Source: an uncultured Lachnospiraceae bacterium
GTDB lineage: Bacteria > Bacillota > Clostridia > Lachnospirales > Lachnospiraceae
Assembly (NCBI GenBank): GCA_947630695.1
Contig: CANRIM010000003.1
Span: 61,840-125,839, forward strand
Direction of reading: 5' to 3'
DNA length: 64,000 nt
Both the position numbers and the translations under genes were made by a program. Below the pieces are notes generated by a model. The model did no database searches. It was not told the DNA's origin and saw only the letters and a program-made list of their open reading frames with translations. Positions 8,863 through 17,340 of the stretch are shown piece by piece (within the stretch, counting starts at the first letter, position 1; the number at the start of each line of letters is the position of its first letter).

Positions 8863-10257
8863 TTATTCGATCTTCGCGGCAATAGCCACTTTATTTTTAT
8901 ATCTGGAGAAGGGCGCGTCGCCGGAGGCTTTCATCTTCAGCGTCGTCGTTCCTTCATGGAACCCGAATTCAAAGAATACATGGGAGAGTTCCTCCCCGTA
9001 AATATAAATCCGCACGGCAAAATTGGTTTCGGAAATCCAGTTTCCGGAAGCCACGGCACGGATGGTGGGGTTGAAATCATACTCCGTCCATTCGTTTCTG
9101 CCTACCGGAATGATGAATTGCTGGGTATCGTTTTCAAAGATAAATTCATTTTTGATGGTATCCAGTGTAAAGAAACGGATTCCCGCGTCATTTGCGCCGC
9201 AGATAAAGCGGTTGCCGCTGATTTTTTCTTCAAATGGCGAGTGGGCCGCTCCCGCCACCGGTACAAAGCAGTCTGCGGATTTTGTCTTTTCCTCCAGCAC
9301 CGACGGGTCAAAGTACGGATACAGATGATCGTAAAATGCCCGCCACAGCAGCTGTACGCCGCCTACATTTTCCTTGGTGTCCGCAATGGTGACAAAGACC
9401 AGATTCTGATCCGGATAGCAGGCCGCAAACTGTCCGCCCATGCCGTACATACAGAATCCGTTGTATCGGGTCTTCCAGAACATATAGCCGTAGCCGTGCC
9501 GTTCCTCTACGGAATCCTGCAGATCCGTAGCTGTATGCTTGCGGAAGGCTTCCTTCAGATAATCCTCCGGCAGCAGCTGTTTTCCTTCATATTTTCCGTT
9601 GTTTAAACACAGCAGCGCAACTTTTGCCATGTCCCGCATACTGCACATCAGGCCGGATCCGCAGTCGGAAACCCCTTCGCTGTCCGGGATAATATACGCC
9701 TCCTTGGAAAAGCCGATTTCATCCAGGCAGCGTTTGCGCAGATAATCCAGCACCTTCATGCCGGTCAGCTTTTCGGTCAGCGCGCCCAGGATAAAGGACG
9801 CGGAAGTATCATAATAAAATACAGTGCCCGGCATATGATCCGGTTTCGCCACAAAATAGCTTCTGGAGCGGCTCTCATCCGCACCGTATGTAGAACGGCT
9901 GTAGCAGGTCTGCATCGTAAGCATCTGCCGGATCGTCAGATCCTTCAGAAGCACGGTAGGGCCGCTTTCCGGCAGCAGCCGCGGAAAATAATCACAAATT
10001 TTGTCATCCAGACCGATCTTGCCTTCCTCTGCCAGACAGCCGATGGCCAGCGAGGCAAAGGACTTCGCCACCGAATACATCCGGTGGATCCGTGTGGGGG
10101 TAAAATTGCCGAAGCAGCGCTCCGCAAGCAATTTCCCGTCTTTGATAATGGTTACGCCATGCAGCGGAATTTCCTGTTCGCTTAAGGTTGTCAGGAAACT
10201 GTTGAACGCGCGCTCGAATTCCGGCGTCATCGTCTCCTCGTTACTCCAGTCCGCCAT
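8863..10257 (-). CDS. Serine hydrolase of the beta-lactamase class C / penicillin-binding family
   Basis: The 465-aa protein has the S-x-x-K catalytic pair at Ser62-Val-Ala-Lys65 (MYSVAKSF), a YYDTSASFILG segment at the second-motif position, and an MGGQF segment at the third. The C-terminal region beyond about residue 320 is a beta-rich extension. No signal peptide is seen, so it is predicted to be cytosolic, unlike true beta-lactamases; an esterase or peptidase role is more likely. I start at the ATG at 10257 because AAGGAGG lies 9 nt upstream. It overlaps the end of the radical SAM gene by 17 nt, which suggests coupling. Confidence 0.8.
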   Translation of the reverse strand: MADWSNEETMTPEFERAFNSFLTTLSEQEIPLHGVTIIKDGKLLAERCFGNFTPTRIHRMYSVAKSFASLAIGCLAEEGKIGLDDKICDYFPRLLPESGPTVLLKDLTIRQMLTMQTCYSRSTYGADESRSRSYFVAKPDHMPGTVFYYDTSASFILGALTEKLTGMKVLDYLRKRCLDEIGFSKEAYIIPDSEGVSDCGSGLMCSMRDMAKVALLCLNNGKYEGKQLLPEDYLKEAFRKHTATDLQDSVEERHGYGYMFWKTRYNGFCMYGMGGQFAACYPDQNLVFVTIADTKENVGGVQLLWRAFYDHLYPYFDPSVLEEKTKSADCFVPVAGAAHSPFEEKISGNRFICGANDAGIRFFTLDTIKNEFIFENDTQQFIIPVGRNEWTEYDFNPTIRAVASGNWISETNFAVRIYIYGEELSHVFFEFGFHEGTTTLKMKASGDAPFSRYKNKVAIAAKIE

Positions 10258-11224
10258 TGATTTCATCCTCCTTACAATCGGAAAGCATCTGCAAAAATGC
10301 TTTCTCCTCAAAATCCGGAATAAAACATGCACCGGCTGTTTCATCCTCCTGGACATAGCCGTTTTCCAGTCCCAGACCCAGTGCAAAAGAAATGACCTCA
10401 TTATATTCTCTCTTACTTAATGGTCTGCCCAGCTCCGGGAAAGCGCCCCTTACGCCCTCCATCGGAGTATACTGGTTCAAGACGCTTATTAATATAGCAT
10501 CTTTATAGGTATTATACAAATATTTTATGATTTTTTTAGAATCTTTTTTTGCGCCCGGCAAAACCAGGTGCCGTACCAGCGTCCCTTTTTTCAGGATCCC
10601 GGCCTCCACCACTTCACCTTCCGCCGCAAACTGCGGCGGCCCGGTCTGGCGCACCATTTCCGCCAGCGCCTCCTTTGCCACCGAAAAATAATCCGGCGCA
10701 TGGGCATATTTCTCCGAAAGCGCGCTGCTGTAATACTTCATATCCGGCAGATAGACGTCCACCAGTCCCTCCAGTAGCTGCAGCGACGAAACTTTTTCGT
10801 AGCCGCTGCAGTTAAATACCACGGGAATGACCAGTCCTGCCTGCTTTGCCGCACCAAGCGCATCCGCCAGCTGCGGAATAAAATGATCTCCCGTCACAAG
10901 ATTGATATTGTTGGCCCCCTGGGCCTGCAGAGAAAGAAATACCCGCACCAGCTCGTCCCGGGAAAGAAACACGCCGTTTTTCCCCCGGCTGATCTGACGG
11001 TTCTGGCAGAACACGCAGTCCAAAGCGCAGCCGCAGAAGAACACGGCCCCGGCGCCGGCCTTGCCGGAAATACAGGGTTCCTCCCAAAAATGCAACGCGG
11101 CCCGCGCCACCTCCACCCGGCTGCCCGACAGGCAGTATCCCTTTGCTTTTGTACGGTCTGCGCCGCAGTTTCTCGGACACAGACGGCAATTTTTCATGAT
11201 TTCTTCGACAGGTATCCTTTTCAT
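10241..11224 (-). CDS. Radical SAM protein related to pyruvate formate-lyase activating enzymes (COG1313 type)
   Basis: The 327-aa protein opens with the cysteine-rich segment CRLCPRNCGADR, then the radical SAM cluster motif CALDCVFCQN (C-x3-C-x2-C), followed by NINLVTGDHF and VYLPDMKYYS. This architecture fits the family often labelled putative PFL-activating enzyme homologues, whose true substrate is unknown; no glycyl-radical enzyme gene is nearby. The start is uncertain. A minus-strand -10 TATACT (11231-11236) would place the transcript start almost on the ATG at 11224, so either the mRNA is leaderless or translation starts at the ATG at 11194 (MKNCRLCPR). Confidence 0.82.
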   Translation of the reverse strand: MKRIPVEEIMKNCRLCPRNCGADRTKAKGYCLSGSRVEVARAALHFWEEPCISGKAGAGAVFFCGCALDCVFCQNRQISRGKNGVFLSRDELVRVFLSLQAQGANNINLVTGDHFIPQLADALGAAKQAGLVIPVVFNCSGYEKVSSLQLLEGLVDVYLPDMKYYSSALSEKYAHAPDYFSVAKEALAEMVRQTGPPQFAAEGEVVEAGILKKGTLVRHLVLPGAKKDSKKIIKYLYNTYKDAILISVLNQYTPMEGVRGAFPELGRPLSKREYNEVISFALGLGLENGYVQEDETAGACFIPDFEEKAFLQMLSDCKEDEINGGLE

Positions 11225-11283
11225 GCCCTTAGTATACCAGAACCGTGCGAAAGTTGAAACCGAAAAATCCGTGCAAATTCAAC

Positions 11284-11312
11284 TTGACAAGGTTATGTTC
11301 AGATGTTATTAT
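11284..11312 (+). promoter_or_regulatory. Promoter of the tRNA-Leu pair
   Basis: TTGACA (11284-11289) and TATTAT (11307-11312) are 17 nt apart and about 30 nt upstream of the first tRNA-Leu, a close match to a housekeeping promoter. Confidence 0.8.
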
Positions 11313-11341
11313 AATCAGGCGGTTCTAAAAAAGCCATTTTC

Positions 11342-11425
11342 GCGGGAGTGCTGGAATTGGCAGACAGGCTAGACTAAGGATCTAGTGGTCGTTAGATCGT
11401 GTGGGTTCAAGTCCCATCTCCCGCA
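11342..11425 (+). tRNA. tRNA-Leu, anticodon AAG
   Basis: A full class II tRNA: acceptor stem GCGGGAG/CTCCCGC, D arm with AATTGGCAGA, and anticodon stem CTAGA/TCTAG around the loop CTAAGGA, which gives anticodon AAG. A long variable arm and T arm GTGGG-TTCAAGT-CCCAT follow. The discriminator is A and no CCA is encoded. The A at position 34 is uncommon in bacteria outside tRNA-Arg(ACG). Confidence 0.93.
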
Positions 11426-11455
11426 TCGGCAAAGCCGCACTTCAATTACATATAT

Positions 11456-11539
11456 GCGGATATGGCGGAATTGGCAGACGCGTATGGTTCAGGTCCATAT
11501 GAAGGTTTCTTCATGCAGGTTCAAGTCCTGTTATCCGCA
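11456..11539 (+). tRNA. tRNA-Leu, anticodon CAG
   Basis: A class II leucine tRNA with acceptor GCGGATA/TATCCGC, anticodon stem TATGG/CCATA and loop TTCAGGT (anticodon CAG). It has a long variable arm and T arm GCAGG-TTCAAGT-CCTGT. No CCA is encoded. It follows the AAG tRNA by 30 nt and probably shares its transcript. Confidence 0.94.
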
Positions 11540-11548
11540 CTTTTAAAA

Positions 11549-11577
11549 GGACACCGAAATGATTCGGTGTCCTTTTT
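11549..11577 (+). terminator. Terminator after the tRNA-Leu pair
   Basis: The stem GGACACCGAA/TTCGGTGTCC is followed by TTTTT, 9 nt after the second tRNA. The stop codon of the convergent bile salt hydrolase gene lies just beyond. Confidence 0.88.
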
Positions 11578-11580
11578 GCT

Positions 11581-12558
11581 TTATTTTTCATTCTGCATCC
11601 AGATCTGCTGCGTCTCGATCAGCGGATAGCTGACCAGCGCCGCCGCGTCCAGATCTTCCCGGTACATATCCACCCCGGTAATCTGACTGTTTTCATAGGT
11701 GGTATAGTAATAAATGCCCCTGTCTGTATTGCAGCAGGAAGAATAAATGGTATATTCAAATCCGTGTTCCACCTTGCAGCAGCCCCGCTGCTGCTCTACC
11801 GAAGCCAGAATATGGAAAAACTGGCTCACGCTCTCGGCCTCACTGCTGCCGGAAACGGAATTTAACTTTGTGAAAGCCGCTTTGACGAAACGGGAGGCAG
11901 AGGACAGATCTCCGGGAAGCCCCAGACTGCCCATGCCCCGGCTGTAAGGAGAAAGCGGCAGTTCTTTCGAAAAGCTGTTTTCCGGATCCGCCGGCGAAAC
12001 GTGCATATAATTTGCCAGATTGGTCAGATGGTAATCGAAGGTGGGATTGTTGGTCATAACGCCCACCGGATTGTCATAGATCTTCAATCCTTCCTTCACT
12101 GATTCCACCACGATGCTCTCCGAAGCGTCGGAAACCATCCAGTGGAGCGGCGACAGCGGCAGTGCCTGGCTGAAATCTTCTTTCCACAGATTCATCCGCG
12201 CAAATCTCTCCCGCGCCTCCTGCACCGTGGCGCACTGCCCCAGAATCCAGGGAATCAGTTCGAAGGGCGATACATTATCCCGATCCGGCGCCGCTTCCTT
12301 ATAGTCCGCGTTGCCGGGGAAATTCAGTCCCGCCATACTCAGGCCCTTTTCATTCGTCGCATCATAATAAAGCGGATAGTCCTCCTGCACAAAGGCCATA
12401 CCGATCATCGCATAATGGGACGGCATGTCCCCCATTCGCCGGAAATGAAACAGATAATTCCTTGGCGTGATTGTCACCGTCTGATTGTAGGCAAATTCAT
12501 AATCCAGATTTCGTCCGAAATAATGATCCTTTGTCCGATATACCGCTGCTGTACACAT
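11581..12558 (-). CDS. bsh: Bile salt hydrolase / choloylglycine hydrolase
   Basis: An Ntn-hydrolase that cleaves the amide bond of glycine- or taurine-conjugated bile acids in the cytosol. All expected catalytic residues of the bile salt hydrolase family are present: Cys2 as nucleophile after Met removal, Arg16, Asp19, Asn79, Asn170 (in VMTNNPTF) and Arg223 (in SSASRFVKAAF). The 325-aa length is normal. The VMTNNPTFDYH context favours bile salt hydrolase over penicillin V acylase, though activity cannot be proven from sequence. GGAGGGAAAGC precedes the ATG. It is a single-gene unit, divergent from the HAD gene, and points to an animal-gut habitat. Confidence 0.9.
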   Translation of the reverse strand: MCTAAVYRTKDHYFGRNLDYEFAYNQTVTITPRNYLFHFRRMGDMPSHYAMIGMAFVQEDYPLYYDATNEKGLSMAGLNFPGNADYKEAAPDRDNVSPFELIPWILGQCATVQEARERFARMNLWKEDFSQALPLSPLHWMVSDASESIVVESVKEGLKIYDNPVGVMTNNPTFDYHLTNLANYMHVSPADPENSFSKELPLSPYSRGMGSLGLPGDLSSASRFVKAAFTKLNSVSGSSEAESVSQFFHILASVEQQRGCCKVEHGFEYTIYSSCCNTDRGIYYYTTYENSQITGVDMYREDLDAAALVSYPLIETQQIWMQNEK

Positions 12559-12643
12559 ATGCTTTCCCTCCTTGTACTATAGGTACCTTATTGCGATTTT
12601 ACCACTTTTGACTGTGAAAAACCACTTAAAACAGACGGCTTCA

Positions 12644-12672
12644 TTGCATTTTTGCAGTTTCCATACTATAAT
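12644..12672 (+). promoter_or_regulatory. Promoter of the HAD phosphatase gene
   Basis: TTGCAT (12644-12649) and TATAAT (12667-12672) are separated by 17 nt, about 29 nt before the start codon at 12701, with GGAGG in between. Confidence 0.7.
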
Positions 12673-12700
12673 GGACACAGTTTTTTCGGAGGAAATACAT

Positions 12701-13432
12701 ATGAACGTATCAGAACATACAGTCCCGGCGGTCAAAGCCGTACTTTTTGATCTGGACGGCACGCTGCTGCCCATGGATCAGGATTTGTTTACCAAAACTT
12801 ATTTTAAACTTCTGGCAAAAAAAATGTCGCCCTACGGATATGAACCGCAGGCGCTGATCGACGCCATCTGGGCGGGTACGGCCGCCATGGTCAAAAACGA
12901 CGGTACAAAAAGCAATGAAGACGCTTTCTGGAATTGCTTTGCACAGGTGCTGGGAGAACAGGTGCTTACCCACAAACCGCTGTTCGACGCCTTTTACCGG
13001 AACGAATTTCAGGAGGCAAAAGCCGTCTGCGGCTGCAATCCCGCGGCAGCGGAAACCCTTTCTCTTGTCAAAGCTGCCGGTCTGCGCGCCGCCCTTGCCA
13101 CCAATCCTATCTTTCCCGCGGTAGCAACCGAAAGCCGGATCCGCTGGGCCGGTCTGGATCCTGCAGACTTTGCACTGTATACCTGTTATGAAAATATCGC
13201 TTACTGCAAGCCGAATCCAGCCTATTATCTGGAACTTGCAAAACGTCTGCAGCTTGCCCCCGAACACTGTCTGATGGTGGGAAATGATGTGGATGAAGAT
13301 ATGACGGCGGCCGAAACCGGTATGCAGGTCTTTCTGCTCACTGACTGTATGATCAACAAGTCCGGCAAAAGCATCAGCGAGATTCCTCACGGCGATTTCT
13401 CTGCTTTACAGAAATATCTCCGGACAAAATAA
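12701..13432 (+). CDS. HAD superfamily hydrolase (phosphatase-like)
   Basis: The 243-aa protein carries HAD motif I AVLFDLDGTLLP (nucleophile and acid/base aspartates), motif II region ALATNPIF, a lysine in AYCKPNPAYY, and the acidic motif IV MVGNDVDEDMTAAE. An alpha-helical cap sits between motifs I and II, typical of subfamily I. The phosphorylated substrate is unknown. I use the ATG at 12701, which has GGAGG 9 nt upstream and a promoter just before it, rather than earlier in-frame starts. It is monocistronic and divergent from bsh. Confidence 0.88.
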   Translation: MNVSEHTVPAVKAVLFDLDGTLLPMDQDLFTKTYFKLLAKKMSPYGYEPQALIDAIWAGTAAMVKNDGTKSNEDAFWNCFAQVLGEQVLTHKPLFDAFYRNEFQEAKAVCGCNPAAAETLSLVKAAGLRAALATNPIFPAVATESRIRWAGLDPADFALYTCYENIAYCKPNPAYYLELAKRLQLAPEHCLMVGNDVDEDMTAAETGMQVFLLTDCMINKSGKSISEIPHGDFSALQKYLRTK

Positions 13433-13438
13433 AAATGA

Positions 13439-13468
13439 AATCGCCTCTGACAGGGATCAGAGGCGATT
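13439..13468. terminator. Hairpin downstream of the HAD gene
   Basis: The stem AATCGCCTCTGA/TCAGAGGCGATT begins 7 nt after the stop codon. The T run is poor on the plus strand; on the minus strand TTTCATTTTT follows. It may end transcripts from both sides, but efficiency is uncertain. Confidence 0.5.
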
Positions 13469-13651
13469 CATCTAAAAAATATGAAAAAGATATCAAAAAC
13501 CGGCGATTGCAGATGCCACTTCGCCTAGCTATCGTTGGTCACAGAACTATTCTAGCACAAAAAATTTTTTTTGCAACAGGAAATCGTGAAAAAAAATGAA
13601 ATTAACTTTAAATTGTGGAAAAATAGCGGAATGAACCTTACATCGTAAAAA
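13469..13651. other. Intergenic stretch without an identified gene
   Basis: About 180 AT-rich bases lie between the HAD terminator and the tRNA-Pro terminator. I see no coding frame. A minus-strand TAGAAT box (near 13551-13556) and a short GGCGA...TCGCC hairpin (about 13502-13525) could belong to a small RNA, but there is no recognisable family. Confidence 0.3.
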
Positions 13652-13681
13652 AAAATCCCCGGAAACCTTCCGGGGATTTTT
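13652..13681 (-). terminator. Terminator after tRNA-Pro
   Basis: The stem AATCCCCGGAA/TTCCGGGGATT is flanked by long A and T runs, so it can end transcription from either side. It lies just downstream of the minus-strand tRNA-Pro. Confidence 0.8.
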
Positions 13682-13684
13682 CAA

Positions 13685-13760
13685 TCGGAGTGACAAGATT
13701 TGAACTTGCGATCTCAACGTCCCTAACGTTGCGCCTTAGCCAAACTGGGCCACACCCCGA
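13685..13760 (-). tRNA. tRNA-Pro, anticodon AGG
   Basis: A complete 76-nt tRNA on the minus strand: acceptor TCGGGGT/ACTCCGA, D arm with CAGTTTGGCTAAG, anticodon stem CAACG/CGTTG with loop TTAGGGA (anticodon AGG), and T arm GCAAG-TTCAAAT-CTTGT. No CCA is encoded. As with tRNA-Leu(AAG) nearby, the first anticodon base is A. Confidence 0.93.
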
Positions 13761-13821
13761 TTTTCAGACGATTTTGATTATATACAAAACCGTCCGGACT
13801 GTCAAGAAATTTTTTATCTGC

Positions 13822-14355
13822 TTATTCCCAGTCGTCGCCGCAGCTGTACACCCACTCGATGACGTCCTGATCCTTCAGCTGATACTGGGAGCAGCCTTCT
13901 TCCGTATATTCGCCGTTTACCGTAAACACCCATCCGGAATACTGTCCGCAGGAGCCCTCATACAGATGGTTGATGCTCTTGATATAAGCCGATCCGAAGC
14001 TGCTTTGCTCCGCACCCACATACTCCATCTGCAGTTTTTTCTCATCCGTTATCCGCTGCAGCAGATCAAACGCCGTTTCCCCTTCCTGAACCGTATATTC
14101 CGCCGCCGGCAGAATCACTCCGTCCTCAGGCACATATTTCTCGTCCTTTAAGCTTTCGTCCAGTTCATCATAATGATCCAGTACCTGCGCGCAGCTGATG
14201 GACATGGTAACCTTCTTTGCGTTTGCTTCCTCTGTAGCGGCCGTCTGCTCCTGCACTTCCTTGTCATGCTCTTTCGTAGACTGAATATTCACTCCCCAGA
14301 TCAATACGGCAATCACCAGCAGAATCGCTGCCGATGCGATTACAATTTTCTTCAT
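13822..14355 (-). CDS. Membrane-anchored DUF4430 (transcobalamin C-terminal-like) protein
   Basis: The 177-aa protein has one N-terminal hydrophobic segment (residues about 4-24) and a linker. A DUF4430 domain follows from about residue 85: VQEGETAFDLLQRITDE, SSFGSAYIKSINHLYEG, YSGWVFTVNG, and a YQLKDQDVIEWVYS end. In animals this domain is the C-terminal half of intrinsic factor and transcobalamin, where it caps bound cobalamin. It is the last gene of the cobalamin-riboswitch operon, 12 nt after the DUF58 fusion gene. Ligand binding is inferred, not shown. It could be anchored by its N-terminal helix or be released after cleavage. Confidence 0.82.
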   Translation of the reverse strand: MKKIVIASAAILLVIAVLIWGVNIQSTKEHDKEVQEQTAATEEANAKKVTMSISCAQVLDHYDELDESLKDEKYVPEDGVILPAAEYTVQEGETAFDLLQRITDEKKLQMEYVGAEQSSFGSAYIKSINHLYEGSCGQYSGWVFTVNGEYTEEGCSQYQLKDQDVIEWVYSCGDDWE

Positions 14356-14367
14356 CTATGCTCTCCT

Positions 14368-17340
14368 TTAATCATATAGAAATCGGATCCGCCGGTCGAT
14401 CCGGCGTTTCAGTGCGCTGTCTTTCTCTGTCAGCAAACGGATGGTTTCCCGACGAAACGCTTCCGCTTCTTCCAGCGCCTGCCGGTTGGGACTTTCATTT
14501 CCAAACCGCGCTTTTTCATATATATTAAACACAGATTCGTATTTTTTGCAATATGCCGCGCCGAATTTTTCCGTCAGAATTTCCGAAGCTGCATACACGC
14601 TGTCGTCATCTTTCAATATACCGTAATAGATCAGCAGATGCGCCGTATAGGTAAAAATGGCGCATACCGCCTGAATGCCGTCCCCACTCCGGCACGCTGC
14701 CAGGCAGGACCGCAGCCGGCGTGCCCGGAATCCGATCCTGACGGCGGCGGCGATACAGCCGGCCAGCAGCAGAAGGAACAACAGAAACAAAAGCATCCGT
14801 CCGAAAGAAGGCGGTGCAATGCGGCGCATTTCCTCCGGCTGCGGGGGCTGTGCTTCTGCGGGATTTTCCTGCGCATCCGTCTGCGGCGTATCCGGCGTCT
14901 GTGCCTGCACATCCTCCGCCGGCTGTACTTCCATCTGCCCCGCGTAACCGGGCGTGGCTTCAAATGGAATCCAGCCGACGCCATTCTGATAATATTCCGC
15001 CCAGGCATGGGCATTGCACGCCGTCAGCACCAGCGGCGTATCCGGATCGTGGTCTGCCAGATCCTCCGGCCGGACAATATACCCTTCCGCATATCGCGCC
15101 GGGATGTGATAATACCGGAACATCATCACGGCGGCAGACGCAAAATGCACGCTGTAACCCCGGCCCGTCACCTGTAGAAACGACGATATGAAATCCCCGT
15201 CCCCCGCAGCATGATACACTGCCCCGGGATCATACTGCAGCGTGTCGGTAAGGACTTTACGGATCCGTTCCTTTGCCTGTCCATAAGACAGGTACTCCTC
15301 CGGCGCCGCCGGGCAGGAGCCCAGCATACTTTCCAACAGCGGCTGCAGTCCGTCCGGAACTTCCAGATCGGTCTGCCGGACCAGATCCCGGTAATGGGCT
15401 TCTCCGCCGGTGATTTCTGCCGAAGCCGTGCCGCCCGCCTGCAGCAGCCGGGCAAATTGTGCCGGTTCTTCCAGTCCTTCGGACAAGCAGCGATATTGGG
15501 CTGTCCGGGTTCCTGCGGGCAACGCCGTATTTTCGGAAAGCCTTCCTTTTTGCGTCAGCAAATTTGCCTCCACCGTTTCGTAAGGCGCATAGACGGCTCT
15601 GCGGCTGGCATGCAGATACCTGACCTGCATGGAATTATCCGCCTGCCATCCTGCAGCCGCAGCCAGCCGGCCGCACTGCGTCCGCGGATAAAATCCCTCT
15701 TCCTGCAGCCAGTAAAATAAATCCGCCGACTGAAACAACGCCACATTGGAAAGCGGCGCCCAGCCGTCTTTTTGATATACCGTCGCCGTAAAACCTTTGA
15801 GATAGCAGGGATAATATGCATCCGCTTCCAGCTGCAGCTGCACCTTTTCTTCCTCCGGCGAAAAAGGCTTCAGATCTGTAAAATCTCCGTCCCACAGCGC
15901 TTCATTTTTTCCGTACAGAAGATCAAAGACCCCGTCAGACAGATACGCACGGATGCCGGACAATTGCTCCGGCTGCAGCAGAGCGCCCCAAAGTGCCGCC
16001 CCCGTCAGCGCCGCTGCCGTAAACATCAGCGTCATACCGCAAAAGACACCGAGCCTGCCGCCTCGTATCATATGATGGGCCGTACAGCGTTTCTCCTTCC
16101 TGCCCGTCCAGAGCAGACATACCGGCAGTGCCAGAAAAAACACCGACCAAAAAGAAGCCGTTTCAAAATACAGCGCCGCGGCAAAGGCCGCCGCTGCAAA
16201 CAAAAAAGGCAGGAGCCGCTGTTTTGCGCGTATGGAACCTGCAATCGCGAAGAACAGCGCCAGCAGCAGCGCTGCCGCCCACAAATACGACAGAAACGGC
16301 TTTTCCGGCAGGGCAAAAACCGGCACGATCCGTCCGGTACGCGCGCCATACACCGACAGCAGTTTGTTCAGCCATGCAGTGGGGCTGCTTTCCCAGCCTG
16401 TGATCCGGATCCACGTCAGCAGAATTCCCGCCAGCAGCATTCCGGAAAGCAGCAGCTGGAAAATTCCGGAATAAACAGTACCCTTTTCTTCGGTTTTTCG
16501 AATGCCGATCCGGATATCTTCTCCGGCCTCCTCTGCCGGCATGGAAAATCTTCCGGCGGCTGCCGCGGTTTCTCCGATTTCCTTCCTGGTCTGCCCGGTT
16601 TGTTCCGCGTGCTTTACCACATCGGTTTCCGACAATACTACTCTGCTGTTTTCGTCCGGGATACTTCCTTCTTTGACGATCAGGCGGTCTTTTTTCGCGC
16701 TCAGTTTCCAGTTGATCTGCCGCAGCGCATCGGCAGGCTGAAATTCCCGGTACGTATATACCTCGCTCAGGTCATTTCCCGGTAATATATTCAGATATGC
16801 GCCGTTTTCCATGTTTTCCTGCTGTCCGCTGCGGGGCGCGCTTTCATCCCGGACCGCCTCTTTGCGAATATCGATGGTCTGATACAGCGCAAGCGGTACA
16901 GACCTGCGCAGCAGTCCCAGCAGATCATGAACCTGTGCGCCCTCTGCGGAAAGCACCAGTGTCCCGCTCCCCGGACTTTTGATTTTCAGCGCGATCTCCC
17001 GTTCCTCTTTTGCATACAATGGCAGCTGCAGCGTTTTTTCCCGGATTTGCCCGTTTAAAGTATTTGTGACCCGCAGCCGGAACCGCAGCAGGCCAAAAGA
17101 ACTGCTCCCTGCATTTCCGATCTTCAGTCTGCCTGCGATCACTGTGCCGTCCGGGGCTTCTGCGGGAAAATCCGCCTGCAGCCTGCATTTGACCGGCAGG
17201 AATAAAAACAGCAGCAGATCCGCTAAAAACAGCAGGCCCGCCGCTGAAAATATTGCCGCGATCACCGGCTGCGCCGTCAGAACCGCGGCAAGTCCGAGCA
17301 GTCCCAGAAATAAAATCCAGAAAATCCATGCTCCCATCAT
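14368..17340 (-). CDS. Membrane protein: DUF58 domain fused to a transglutaminase-like domain, catalytic Cys replaced
   Basis: The 990-aa protein combines parts that usually sit in separate genes beside MoxR. Two N-terminal helices (residues 1-50) are followed by a DUF58 domain with VYTYREF and QINWKLSAKKDRLIVKEG (about 195-225). A block of about four helices comes next, then a transglutaminase-core domain, another helix, and a DUF4129-like C-terminus. In the transglutaminase core His778 (NAHAWAEYY) and the acidic residue Glu794 (WIPFEATPG) are present. The nucleophile position is Ser730 (GYSVHFASA) where family members have Cys. The start ATG at 17340 overlaps the MoxR stop (ATGA). Confidence 0.82.
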   Translation of the reverse strand: MMGAWIFWILFLGLLGLAAVLTAQPVIAAIFSAAGLLFLADLLLFLFLPVKCRLQADFPAEAPDGTVIAGRLKIGNAGSSSFGLLRFRLRVTNTLNGQIREKTLQLPLYAKEEREIALKIKSPGSGTLVLSAEGAQVHDLLGLLRRSVPLALYQTIDIRKEAVRDESAPRSGQQENMENGAYLNILPGNDLSEVYTYREFQPADALRQINWKLSAKKDRLIVKEGSIPDENSRVVLSETDVVKHAEQTGQTRKEIGETAAAAGRFSMPAEEAGEDIRIGIRKTEEKGTVYSGIFQLLLSGMLLAGILLTWIRITGWESSPTAWLNKLLSVYGARTGRIVPVFALPEKPFLSYLWAAALLLALFFAIAGSIRAKQRLLPFLFAAAAFAAALYFETASFWSVFFLALPVCLLWTGRKEKRCTAHHMIRGGRLGVFCGMTLMFTAAALTGAALWGALLQPEQLSGIRAYLSDGVFDLLYGKNEALWDGDFTDLKPFSPEEEKVQLQLEADAYYPCYLKGFTATVYQKDGWAPLSNVALFQSADLFYWLQEEGFYPRTQCGRLAAAAGWQADNSMQVRYLHASRRAVYAPYETVEANLLTQKGRLSENTALPAGTRTAQYRCLSEGLEEPAQFARLLQAGGTASAEITGGEAHYRDLVRQTDLEVPDGLQPLLESMLGSCPAAPEEYLSYGQAKERIRKVLTDTLQYDPGAVYHAAGDGDFISSFLQVTGRGYSVHFASAAVMMFRYYHIPARYAEGYIVRPEDLADHDPDTPLVLTACNAHAWAEYYQNGVGWIPFEATPGYAGQMEVQPAEDVQAQTPDTPQTDAQENPAEAQPPQPEEMRRIAPPSFGRMLLFLLFLLLLAGCIAAAVRIGFRARRLRSCLAACRSGDGIQAVCAIFTYTAHLLIYYGILKDDDSVYAASEILTEKFGAAYCKKYESVFNIYEKARFGNESPNRQALEEAEAFRRETIRLLTEKDSALKRRIDRRIRFLYD

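Noticed and set aside
8863..10257. Antibiotic-resistance beta-lactamase
   Set aside because: The S-x-x-K motif is present, but there is no signal peptide and the second and third motifs differ from class C beta-lactamases.
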